A stretch of DNA of 7,469 nt from an uncultured Collinsella sp. (GCA_902496455.1 CABVAY010000063.1:1-7469), one strand, 5' to 3'; positions 1 through 6,435 are shown, counted from the stretch's first letter. The notes: generated by a model not told the origin, from the letters alone. Program-made: numbers and translations.

Positions 1-57
1 AGGGCATGGGGATGATCCTGCGGCCCGCCCGGGGCGCCCGCAACCACCGTATCGTCG

Positions 58-66
58 ATAGGAGCT
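58..66 (+). promoter_or_regulatory. Ribosome binding site of rfbCD
   Basis: GGAG at 61-64 stands 10 bases before the ATG at 75. It decides the start against the in-frame ATGs at 6 and 12, which have no comparable purine-rich element visible inside the window. The 74 bases before the start show no recognisable gene; the end of an upstream gene could lie there, but it cannot be identified. Confidence 0.6.
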
Positions 67-74
67 TTTCCCAC

Positions 75-1529
75 ATGGCAGACATCGCATTCGAGAAGGA
101 CCTCTCCGTCACCGAGACCGGCATCGAGGGCCTCAAGGTCGTCGACCTCGCCGTCCACGGCGACTCTCGCGGCTGGTTCAAGGAGAACTGGCAGCGCGCC
201 AAGATGACCGCCCTCGGCATCCCCGACCTCCGCGTCGTCCAGAACAACATCTCCTACAACGACAGCCGCGGCGTCACCCGCGGCATCCACGCCGAGCCCT
301 GGGACAAGTTCATCTCCGTGGCCCGCGGCTCGGTCTTCGGCGCCTGGGTGGACCTTCGCGAGGGCAGCGCCACCTACGGGAAGGTCTACACGACCGTGCT
401 GGACCCCTCCAAGGCCATCTACGTCCCGCGCGGCGTGGGCAACTCCTTCCAGGCACTCGAGGACGGCACCGCCTACACCTACCTGGTGGACGCCCACTGG
501 TCGCTGGAGCTGAAGAAGACGTACACCTTCGTGAACCTCGCCGACCCCGAGCTCGCCATCGAGTGGCCGATCCCGCTCGAGCAGGCCACCGTCTCCGAGG
601 CCGACCTCAACCACCCGATGCTGAAGGACGTCGTCCCCATGGCGCCCAAGCGCACCCTCGTCACCGGCTGCAACGGCCAGCTGGGCCGCGCGGTGCGCGA
701 GCTCGCCGAGGAGCGCGGCGTCGCCAGGGACTTCGACTTCTGCGACATCGACACCTTCGACATGTCCGACCCGGACGCCTACGCACGGTACGACTGGTCG
801 CTCTACGGCACCGTGATCAACTGCGGCGCCTACACCGCCGTGGACAGGGCCGAGACCCCCGAGGGCCGCGTCATCGCCTGGAAGGCCAACGCGACCGGCC
901 CGGCCCTGCTCGCCCGCGCCTGCGCCGAGCACGGGATCACGCTGGTCCACGTGTCCTCCGACTACGTCTTCGACGGCACCGCCGAGGTCCACACCGAGGA
1001 CGAGCCCTTCTCCCCGCTTTCCGTCTACGGCCAGACCAAGGCCGCCGGCGACATCGCCGTGGCCGGCTGCCCGCGCCGCTACATCATGCGCAGCTCCTGG
1101 GTCATCGGCGAGGGGCACAACTTCGTCAAGACGATGAAGGGCCTCTCCGACCGCGTCGCCGATCCCGAGGACGGCCTTGCGCAGGTCACCGTCGTGGACG
1201 ACCAGCTGGGCCGCCTGACCTTCACGCGCGACATGGCCGAGGCCATCTTCCACGTGCTGGGGACGCACGCCCCCTACGGCACCTATAACTGCACCGGCTC
1301 GGGCGCGGTCAAGTCCTGGGCGGACATCGCCCGCGCCGTCTTCGAGGCCGCCAACGGCAACGGCGACAGGGTCGTGCCGGTGAGCACCGCCGACTACTAC
1401 GCCAGCGCCGAGGGCCCCGTGGCCCCGCGCCCGGTCCACTCCGCGCTCGACCTTTCCAGGCTCGAGGCCGCCGGTTTCCGCATGCCCGACTGGGAGGAAG
1501 AGCTGGGGGAGTATCTCAAGACGCTCTAA
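75..1529 (+). CDS. rfbCD: Bifunctional dTDP-4-dehydrorhamnose 3,5-epimerase / dTDP-4-dehydrorhamnose reductase (RmlC-RmlD fusion)
   Basis: A cytosolic enzyme of 484 residues expected to carry out the last two steps of dTDP-L-rhamnose synthesis: 3,5-epimerisation of dTDP-4-keto-6-deoxyglucose, then NAD(P)H reduction at C4. Residues ~15-190 are an RmlC cupin domain of the streptococcal type (GDSRGWFKEN at 29-38, RGIHAEPWDKFISVA at 69-83 with the likely catalytic H72, VPRGVGNSFQ at 117-126). Residues ~192-484 are an RmlD short-chain reductase: nucleotide-binding loop TGCNGQLG at 197-204, SSDYVFDG at 294-301, and the catalytic YGQTK motif (Y318, K322). Length equals a normal RmlC plus a normal RmlD, so neither half is truncated. 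The frame is open back to 6, but ATG 75 is chosen because GGAG lies 10 bases before it and the upstream residues resemble no RmlC. A terminator follows the stop. Codons are strongly GC-ended, unlike the genes to the right. Family certainty is high; the exact sugar product is inferred. Confidence 0.93.
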   Translation: MADIAFEKDLSVTETGIEGLKVVDLAVHGDSRGWFKENWQRAKMTALGIPDLRVVQNNISYNDSRGVTRGIHAEPWDKFISVARGSVFGAWVDLREGSATYGKVYTTVLDPSKAIYVPRGVGNSFQALEDGTAYTYLVDAHWSLELKKTYTFVNLADPELAIEWPIPLEQATVSEADLNHPMLKDVVPMAPKRTLVTGCNGQLGRAVRELAEERGVARDFDFCDIDTFDMSDPDAYARYDWSLYGTVINCGAYTAVDRAETPEGRVIAWKANATGPALLARACAEHGITLVHVSSDYVFDGTAEVHTEDEPFSPLSVYGQTKAAGDIAVAGCPRRYIMRSSWVIGEGHNFVKTMKGLSDRVADPEDGLAQVTVVDDQLGRLTFTRDMAEAIFHVLGTHAPYGTYNCTGSGAVKSWADIARAVFEAANGNGDRVVPVSTADYYASAEGPVAPRPVHSALDLSRLEAAGFRMPDWEEELGEYLKTL

Positions 1530-1554
1530 CCGCTATTATTGAATTGACGAGAGC

Positions 1555-1586
1555 AAGAGCCGCCTTTTTTAACGGCGGCTTTTCTT
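1555..1586 (+). terminator. Rho-independent terminator after rfbCD, possibly bidirectional
   Basis: AGCCGCC at 1558-1564 pairs perfectly with GGCGGCT at 1574-1580 around a nine-base T-rich loop and is followed by TTTTC on the plus strand. It starts about 28 bases after the rfbCD stop. On the minus strand the same hairpin lies at the end of the decayed operon: the stop of the YfhO-like remnant (1569-1571) is within its loop. The T-tract is poor in that direction, so termination there is less certain. Confidence 0.85.
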
Positions 1587-1700
1587 GTTTCTGGCGTATA
1601 GCCCCGCTGCAACAGGGGCAACGGCGGTCGCCAAGCTCACCGCAAGCCCCGCAAGTGCGCCCGGGGTCCTATAGATCATCACGATCTTATTCGTGCCTTT
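1569..1700 (-). pseudogene. C-terminal remnant of a YfhO-like multi-spanning membrane protein
   Basis: Reading the minus strand from 1700 to the TAA at 1571-1569 gives 43 codons, containing KIVMIYRTPGALAGLAVSL, then a hydrophobic stretch and the basic tail ARNKKSRR. A tyrosine-x-TPG-x-x-x-G turn followed by a final transmembrane helix and a basic tail is how YfhO-family proteins (about 600-900 residues, linked to glycosylation of cell-wall polymers) usually end. The rest of such a protein is absent. A TGA at 1706-1704 closes the frame upstream, and no well-spaced ribosome binding site precedes the ATG at 1679. I therefore read it as the tail of a gene whose body was deleted, fused next to the glycosyltransferase stump. 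A free-standing 36-residue one-helix protein starting at 1679 is a less likely alternative. Family assignment rests on a short stretch. Confidence 0.55.
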
Positions 1701-1825
1701 CCTTCAAAGGAGATCTCGGGGTCTTACTGTGTCATGGTATGAACGACGTTGTTGAGCTCTTTAAGAAAGATTGGGAGCGATTCCTGCTCGTTATAGCACG
1801 GCACGACGATGGAGATGAGCGGCAT
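1700..1825 (-). pseudogene. N-terminal remnant of a second family 2 glycosyltransferase
   Basis: ATG at 1825-1823 begins MPLISIVVPCYNEQESLP, a typical first beta strand and nucleotide-binding loop of a GT-A family 2 glycosyltransferase. The frame runs 33 codons to a TAA at 1726-1724. Past this stop it continues as DPEISFE, which is what commonly precedes the second strand and the VDDGS motif in this family, but that motif never comes. The sequence changes at about 1700 into the YfhO-like tail in another frame. The start lies six bases after the TAA of the intact upstream glycosyltransferase, with GAGAGG as ribosome binding site inside that gene's end, so it was once the second gene of the operon. 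The catalytic part is gone, so no activity is expected. A short peptide may still be translated. Confidence 0.72.
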
Positions 1826-1831
1826 GGCGGT

Positions 1832-2794
1832 TTACCTCTCGTTTTTATCGGCGCTAGAGGGAATGCTGCAGCCATATGTGCTGTACACGTTGACCTCCCA
1901 CTGCTTACGCTCAACCTTTGCAACGGAATCAAGGACAAGCCCCGTCGCGAGACTCAGGCCACATAGGAACATAAATGATGCGGCGAGCATTGCGGTGGGG
2001 AAGCGGGGGACGAGACCGGTCTGGAAATACTCGACGACGATGGGGATGCCCAGGGCGAGGCCGATAATTGCAAACAGAAGCGCGACCAGGCTGAAGAATT
2101 TGAGCGGTCGATAGTCCTTGAACAGCGTACCGATCATGGCGACGACCTTGATGCCGTCACTGACGGTATTGAGCTTAGACTCGGATCCTTCGGGGCGATC
2201 GCGGTACTCAATGGGCACGTCCTTGATGCGCCAGCGGTGATCGACGGCATGGATAGAGAGTTCGGTTTCGATCTGAAATCCCTCGGAAAGCACGGGGAAC
2301 GTTTTGACAAAGGGGCGGCTCATTGCGCGATAGCCCGTCATAACGTCATCGAAGCTAAAGCCATAGATCCACTTAATCATGGCGCGAACTAGGTTGTTGC
2401 CAAAACCATGGAAGGCGCGCTTGTTTTCCATGGCATAGGTCCCATTGGAAAGGCGGTCTCCGACTGTCATGTCGGCCGTACCGTTTAGGATGGGCTCGCA
2501 GAGGGCTTTGGCCGCTTCGGCCGGGTAGGTGTCGTCACCGTCGACCATCAGATAGCAATCGGCATCGATATCGCGAAACATCTGACGGCAGACGTTGCCT
2601 TTTCCCTGACGCGGCTCAAAACGCACTGTGGCACCGTGCTCTGCGGCAATGTGAGAGGTGTCGTCTGACGAGTTGTTGTCGTATACGTAGATCGTCGCTT
2701 GAGGAAGTTCGCGGTGAAAGTCGTCGACGACTTTTCCGATGGTGACTGCCTCGTTGTAACAGGGGATAATAACGGCAATCGTTTGCTCGGCCAT
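1832..2794 (-). CDS. Family 2 glycosyltransferase, DPM1/GtrB-like, with two C-terminal membrane helices
   Basis: A 320-residue membrane-anchored glycosyltransferase. The GT-A domain opens with IAVIIPCYNEAVTIGKVV (6-23), followed by VYDNNSSDDT (37-46), the metal-binding DGDDT (85-89), VMTGYRAMSR (151-160) and EGFQIETE (171-178). Two hydrophobic segments follow at ~233-255 and ~267-290. Proteins of this type usually move a sugar from a nucleotide donor to polyprenyl phosphate on the cytoplasmic face; the sugar here is unknown. The frame is open back to 3004, but ATG 2794 is chosen: AAAGGA (2806-2801) lies six bases upstream, and homology begins at once after it, while the upstream extension is the antisense of the divergent gene. 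It starts back to back with the large membrane protein gene and is followed by remnants of two further operon genes. It appears intact. Confidence in the fold is high, in the exact reaction low. Confidence 0.9.
   Translation of the reverse strand: MAEQTIAVIIPCYNEAVTIGKVVDDFHRELPQATIYVYDNNSSDDTSHIAAEHGATVRFEPRQGKGNVCRQMFRDIDADCYLMVDGDDTYPAEAAKALCEPILNGTADMTVGDRLSNGTYAMENKRAFHGFGNNLVRAMIKWIYGFSFDDVMTGYRAMSRPFVKTFPVLSEGFQIETELSIHAVDHRWRIKDVPIEYRDRPEGSESKLNTVSDGIKVVAMIGTLFKDYRPLKFFSLVALLFAIIGLALGIPIVVEYFQTGLVPRFPTAMLAASFMFLCGLSLATGLVLDSVAKVERKQWEVNVYSTYGCSIPSSADKNER
2742..2770 (+). promoter_or_regulatory. Candidate sigma-70-type promoter for the large membrane protein gene
   Basis: GTGACT (2742-2747; 4 of 6 consensus positions) and GATAAT (2765-2770; 5 of 6) are separated by exactly 17 bases. 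Transcription would begin near 2777, inside the first codons of the divergent glycosyltransferase, leaving a leader of about 67 bases to the ATG at 2844. No better pair is seen between the two genes. This is a motif match only. Confidence 0.35.
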
Positions 2795-2800
2795 GAAGGT

Positions 2801-2806
2801 TCCTTT
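2801..2806 (-). promoter_or_regulatory. Ribosome binding site of the minus-strand glycosyltransferase
   Basis: AAAGGA read on the minus strand lies six bases before the ATG at 2794. It fixes the start of this gene and argues against the longer upstream reading frame. Confidence 0.6.
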
Positions 2807-2843
2807 GGTCGCGTACAATCGAATCGTTTGTTTCGTGGTTAGG

Positions 2844-4721
2844 ATGGACGCATTGATTCGAGAGTTCAGGTTATTAGATGTGACACGTGCTGTTTTGCTG
2901 TTTGCAGCAAGCATCGCTACGGTGACGTATTGTAGTGGTTCCTTCGACCTGTTTCCATCTGTCTTGGCATGTGTTGCGATAATCGCATCATTGGCTAATT
3001 TCAATAAGTTTGCGTGCAGGGATTTTGCATTTCCGTCTGTCGTTGGTAGAGCTTGCTGCTTAGTGATTTCCCTTGTATTTTCGTTTGTTCTTGTGTTGGG
3101 AGCGCATATTCGCGTGACGGAACCGGTGATTGCCGGCGGGATTTACGAGAACTATATTGAGCCGTATTCCGCACTTGATGTTGTTGCATTTTGGGTGATG
3201 TCGGCGCTGGTCTTTTGGGTCTTGTCGGTTCTTGTTCAGCTATCTTGTCGTTGTCGCTGCTGTGCTTTCTGCGAAGACTCGCTGCGGAGGAATGATGGTG
3301 ACTCGTCCATCCGACTCCTATCTGTTGCGCTTCGTGCCCTTGTCATATTCCTTTTGTATCTTCCTTTCTTCCTAAGGTATTGCCCCGGCCTGTTTTTTGG
3401 CGACACCTTTTCTTCGTTGGCTCAAATAATGGGTTGGAACCCCCTGAGCAACCATCATCCAGTCGCATTCACCTTGATGATGGGCGTCTGCATCAAGGTC
3501 GCCGGGCTATTTGGGCTTGGCCCTTCGGCTGGCGTTGCATTGCTAACGGTGCTCCAGATGGCCTGTGTTGCGAGCACGTTTGGCTATCTTTCTATTTGGG
3601 TGACATCTCGTTTGGGGGTCTCTTCTCGCTGGTCTTGGTTGCCCGTAGCATTTTTTGGTTTGTCTCGGTATTGCGCCCTATATTCCGTGGCGCTCTGGAA
3701 AGATCCGCTCTTTTCCTGTTGCCTTGTCTTGATGGTGACCATGCTCGCCGATGCTGTCATGGGAAAGGATTCCTGGTCGAGCGCGTTGCGTTTGCTCGTT
3801 TTTGGTGCTCTGTCGTTGGGTGTTATGCTTCTGCGCAATAACGGTTTGTATATTTGCGCCGCACTATTTGTGGTGCTTGCGATAATTGCAGTTTTAGGCC
3901 GACTCGGTCGCATTAGCCCGATGGGGTCGGGTTCCCGTTTGGCTATTCCTCTTGGAATTGCAATTGCTGCGTGTTTGGCAATTACGGGGCCCGTGTACTC
4001 GGCTATGGGCGTTGTTCCATCGGAGGATGTTGAATCAGCGGGTATTCCGCTTGCCCAGATGGCTCGTGTTGTCGCGCTCGATGGCGATATGTCCGAGTCC
4101 GACCGTTCTTATATGAACGAGTTGCTTCCGCTCGATCGTTACAAGGAGGTTTACCACCCCAGTTTTATCGATCCACTTAAATGGAACGATGACTTTAATT
4201 CGGACCATTTAAAGGATGGATTCTGGGCTCATTGGGTATCGATGTTTTTGCGAAATCCTTCGATGTACTTTGAGGCCTGGGAATTGCAGACGTTTGGTTT
4301 TTGGGCGCCAAACGTAAAGGGGGCCGACGGTCTGCCGGAAAATTTTCTCATGGGCGCGCCGTATAATCTCGTGGCCGATGGTGAGGCTTCTGCAGGAGTG
4401 GGGTTTCGCAACCTGCTTGCACCCCTTGGAGACGGTGTCGATAAGGTGATTGGATTGAACGCCTGGTCTATTTCTGGTGCCGTTGTCTTTTGGCTGCTCG
4501 TGTTTTCGGCCGTCCTTTTGGTATCGCGTGGGCGTCCACGTTTCGCATTGCCGCTTTTGCCTTTTTTGCTGCTGTACGGAACGCTCTTTATTGCGAGCCC
4601 TATTTGGTATTGGCCCCGTTATATCGTAGCGGCTCAATTTGGCCTTCCGGTTGTACTTGTGGTAGTTGCGCGTGGCTTGCTGCCTAACGAAAGGCATTCC
4701 GAATCCGATGTTGTGGGATAG
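2844..4721 (+). CDS. Large multi-spanning membrane protein, DUF6020-like, probable GT-C-type glycosyltransferase
   Basis: A 625-residue integral membrane protein with roughly 12-13 predicted helices, a polar stretch at ~130-160 and an extracytoplasmic-looking polar region at ~405-530. Motifs resemble the uncharacterised DUF6020 family: GDTFSS (186-191), a SNHHPV block (202-207), LWKDP (284-288) and LLRNNGLY (329-336). An acidic residue soon after an early helix followed by conserved histidines is reminiscent of GT-C enzymes, which use lipid-phosphate sugars outside the membrane; a transferase role is inference. The start is uncertain. The frame opens at ATG 2793, which overlaps the ATG of the divergent gene and lacks a ribosome binding site. 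ATG 2844 is preferred although its AGG is immediately adjacent; GTG 2880, with AGG nine bases before it, is possible. Base composition is clearly AT-richer than rfbCD. It lies 89 bases before the exporter permease and diverges from a GT-A enzyme that could make its donor. Confidence 0.82.
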   Translation: MDALIREFRLLDVTRAVLLFAASIATVTYCSGSFDLFPSVLACVAIIASLANFNKFACRDFAFPSVVGRACCLVISLVFSFVLVLGAHIRVTEPVIAGGIYENYIEPYSALDVVAFWVMSALVFWVLSVLVQLSCRCRCCAFCEDSLRRNDGDSSIRLLSVALRALVIFLLYLPFFLRYCPGLFFGDTFSSLAQIMGWNPLSNHHPVAFTLMMGVCIKVAGLFGLGPSAGVALLTVLQMACVASTFGYLSIWVTSRLGVSSRWSWLPVAFFGLSRYCALYSVALWKDPLFSCCLVLMVTMLADAVMGKDSWSSALRLLVFGALSLGVMLLRNNGLYICAALFVVLAIIAVLGRLGRISPMGSGSRLAIPLGIAIAACLAITGPVYSAMGVVPSEDVESAGIPLAQMARVVALDGDMSESDRSYMNELLPLDRYKEVYHPSFIDPLKWNDDFNSDHLKDGFWAHWVSMFLRNPSMYFEAWELQTFGFWAPNVKGADGLPENFLMGAPYNLVADGEASAGVGFRNLLAPLGDGVDKVIGLNAWSISGAVVFWLLVFSAVLLVSRGRPRFALPLLPFLLLYGTLFIASPIWYWPRYIVAAQFGLPVVLVVVARGLLPNERHSESDVVG

Positions 4722-4810
4722 TTTTCCAGTTTCGCAATGCCACCTCATGGGGTTGAGGGCGGGTCTATACTGTTCGTTTGTCAACGATTACGAGTAAGGG
4801 AGTTGCATCC
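4722..4810 (+). promoter_or_regulatory. Gap before the exporter with candidate -10 element and strong ribosome binding site
   Basis: AAGGGAG at 4796-4802 lies eight bases before the GTG at 4811 and decides the permease start. TATACT at 4766-4771 could be a -10 box, giving a leader of about 35 bases, but no good -35 is found 16-18 bases upstream. No terminator after the preceding gene is visible: the five-base CCTCA/TGAGG hairpin at 4743-4758 lacks a T-tract. Read-through from the membrane protein gene is therefore likely. Confidence 0.4.
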
Positions 4811-5656
4811 GTGTCGGATCAGACAAAGCAACAAGAAACTCGCAGTCTGCCTGCGACGTTTGCTAAGAATGAATTTGAGAAGGATGCGTTTATCCTTCGC
4901 CAGCTGGTTACCAAGGATTTTAAGATCAAGTACCGCCGTAGCGTTCTGGGCGTCGCATGGTCGGTGCTCAATCCGTTGCTGATGATGATTGTTATGGCCA
5001 TCGTGTTCTCGACGATTTTTGGCCAGGGCCGCAATGGCTCAATGACGCCCGAGATGTACCCGCTGTACTTGATCGTGGGTAACGTTACCTTTGCCGTCAT
5101 GTCCGAGTCTACGAACCAGGCCCTGACGTCGATCGTGGGCGCTGCCCCTCTGCTCAAGAAGGTTAAGGTGCACCGCTGGGTCTTCCCGGTGCAGAAGGTG
5201 CTTTTCTCGCTGGTGAACTTTGCCTTCTCGCTGGTCGCCGTCGCCATCGTTATGCTGTGGTTCCGCGTTATGCCTTCTTGGCATCTCATTTTGCTGCCCG
5301 TCTGCCTGCTGCTGCTTATGTGCTTCTGCATGGGCCTGGGCATGATGCTCTCTGCCCTTACGGTTTTCTTCCGCGATGTCATGCATCTGTGGAGCGTTGT
5401 CATTACGGCATGGACCTACATTACGCCCATCTTCTGGACGACTGACTATATTGCGCAAATGCCGCATCTCGTGCGTATCTTGATGTATGCGAACCCCATG
5501 TACAACTATCTGCAGTTTATGCGAGATATCTTCCTGTTTCAGACGACGCCCTCGCTTATGACGTTTGGTATGTGCGTTGCTTGGGCGGTTCTTGCGCTTG
5601 TTATTGGCTACACCGTGTTCCATAAGTCCGAGCGCAAATTTATCCTCTACATCTAA
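4811..5656 (+). CDS. wzm: ABC-2 type polysaccharide export permease (Wzm/TagG/RfbA family)
   Basis: A 281-residue permease with about six membrane helices, the membrane half of an ABC exporter for lipid-linked O-antigen, teichoic acid or capsule-like polymer. Family hallmarks are KDFKIKYRRSVLGVAWSVLNP after the amphipathic N-terminal region, where charged residues precede helix 1, then LSALTVFFRDV between helices 4 and 5, TYITPIFW, and NPMYNYLQFMRDIFL before the last helix. Length is normal for the family. The start is the GTG at 4811, preceded by a perfect AAGGGAG eight bases away; the ATG at 4778 has no such signal and adds eleven residues atypical of the family. The TAA stop (5654-5656) is within the ribosome binding site of the ATPase gene, so the two are co-transcribed and probably translationally coupled. 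Family is certain; the exported polymer cannot be told. Confidence 0.93.
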   Translation: MSDQTKQQETRSLPATFAKNEFEKDAFILRQLVTKDFKIKYRRSVLGVAWSVLNPLLMMIVMAIVFSTIFGQGRNGSMTPEMYPLYLIVGNVTFAVMSESTNQALTSIVGAAPLLKKVKVHRWVFPVQKVLFSLVNFAFSLVAVAIVMLWFRVMPSWHLILLPVCLLLLMCFCMGLGMMLSALTVFFRDVMHLWSVVITAWTYITPIFWTTDYIAQMPHLVRILMYANPMYNYLQFMRDIFLFQTTPSLMTFGMCVAWAVLALVIGYTVFHKSERKFILYI

Positions 5657-5660
5657 GGAG
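5655..5660 (+). promoter_or_regulatory. Ribosome binding site of the exporter ATPase, overlapping the permease stop codon
   Basis: AAGGAG shares its first two bases with the TAA stop of the permease and lies seven bases before ATG 5668. A GTG at 5665 is only four bases away and is the poorer start. The arrangement favours coupled translation of the two exporter subunits. Confidence 0.65.
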
Positions 5661-5667
5661 TGCTGTG

Positions 5668-6435
5668 ATGACTGAATCTGTTGTTGATTACAGCGAGCAG
5701 CCTCTGGCTGTCGAGGTCGACGACGTCACCATGATTTTTAACATGGCGTCTGAGTCGCTGACCAACCTCAAGGAGTACTTCATCAAGCTCGCCAAGCACG
5801 AGCTGTTCTTTGAGGAGTTTAGGGCGCTTAAGCACATCTCGTTCGAGATTCATCGCGGCGAGGTTGTCGGTTTGGTTGGCACCAATGGCTCCGGCAAGTC
5901 TACGATGCTCAAGATTATCGCTGGCGTGCTTGAGCCTAGCGAGGGCAGCGTTAAGGTTCATGGCAATATCGCACCGTTGATTGAGCTTGGCGCCGGCTTT
6001 GACCCCGAGCTGACGGCCCGTGAGAACATTTATTTGAACGGCGCCCTGCTCGGGTATACCAAGGAGTTCATCGATGCCAACTTTGATGGCATTATTGAGT
6101 TCGCTGAGCTTCAGAACTTTGTTGATATGCCTCTCAAAAATTTTTCCTCGGGTATGGTTGCGCGTATCGCCTTTGCAATCGCAACGATTACCGAGCCTGA
6201 TATTCTGATCGTTGACGAGACGCTGTCCGTCGGCGACGTGTTCTTCCAGCAGAAGTGCGAGGCCCGCATCCAGCACTTTATCCAGAGCGGCGACGTGACG
6301 GTCCTGTTTGTTTCGCATTCCATGGATCAGGTTGAGCGAATTTGCCAGCGTGCCGTTTGGATTGAGAAGGGTGACCTTCGCATGGATGGCCCGGTTGATG
6401 AGGTCTGCAAGGCGTACCGCGAGCAGTTCAACTAG
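5668..6435 (+). CDS. wzt: ABC exporter ATPase for surface polysaccharide (Wzt/TagH/RfbE family, short form)
   Basis: A 255-residue nucleotide-binding subunit that pairs with the permease just upstream to drive export of a lipid-linked glycan. All ATPase motifs are present: Walker A GTNGSGKST (71-79), signature NFSSGM (158-163, the FSSGM form usual in this family in place of LSGGQ), Walker B DILIVDE (178-184), D-loop SVGD (187-190) and switch histidine H217. The family marker IELGAGFDPELTARENIYLNG lies at 105-125. The protein ends about 25 residues after the ATPase core, at AYREQFN. It thus lacks the C-terminal carbohydrate-binding domain of long Wzt proteins that recognise a terminal cap on the polymer. 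This suggests an export mode like that of TagGH or of cap-independent O-antigen systems. The start is ATG 5668, set by AAGGAG seven bases before. The next gene is a tRNA, not a glycosyltransferase. Confidence 0.94.
   Translation: MTESVVDYSEQPLAVEVDDVTMIFNMASESLTNLKEYFIKLAKHELFFEEFRALKHISFEIHRGEVVGLVGTNGSGKSTMLKIIAGVLEPSEGSVKVHGNIAPLIELGAGFDPELTARENIYLNGALLGYTKEFIDANFDGIIEFAELQNFVDMPLKNFSSGMVARIAFAIATITEPDILIVDETLSVGDVFFQQKCEARIQHFIQSGDVTVLFVSHSMDQVERICQRAVWIEKGDLRMDGPVDEVCKAYREQFN

Noticed and set aside
563..1288. Long plus-strand open frame (241 codons) inside rfbCD
   Set aside because: Its product is an arginine/proline-rich low-complexity string, a by-product of GC-rich codons in the true frame, which carries all RmlC and RmlD motifs.
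1544..1966. Plus-strand open frame of 140 codons after rfbCD
   Set aside because: It begins inside the terminator, matches no family pattern, and is antisense to the clearly coding minus-strand glycosyltransferase end and remnants.
2795..3004. N-terminal extension of the minus-strand glycosyltransferase to 3004
   Set aside because: The GT-A domain begins immediately after the ATG at 2794, which has its own ribosome binding site. The extension overlaps the start of the divergent gene.
4743..4771. TTGAGG (4753) with TATACT (4766) as a promoter pair
   Set aside because: The spacing is only 7 bases, far too short for a sigma-70 promoter; only the -10 element is kept as a weak candidate.
4209..5623. 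Several minus-strand open frames of about 190 codons opposite the membrane protein and permease
   Set aside because: They are histidine/arginine/glutamine-rich mirror products of hydrophobic codons on the plus strand, with no motif or start signal.
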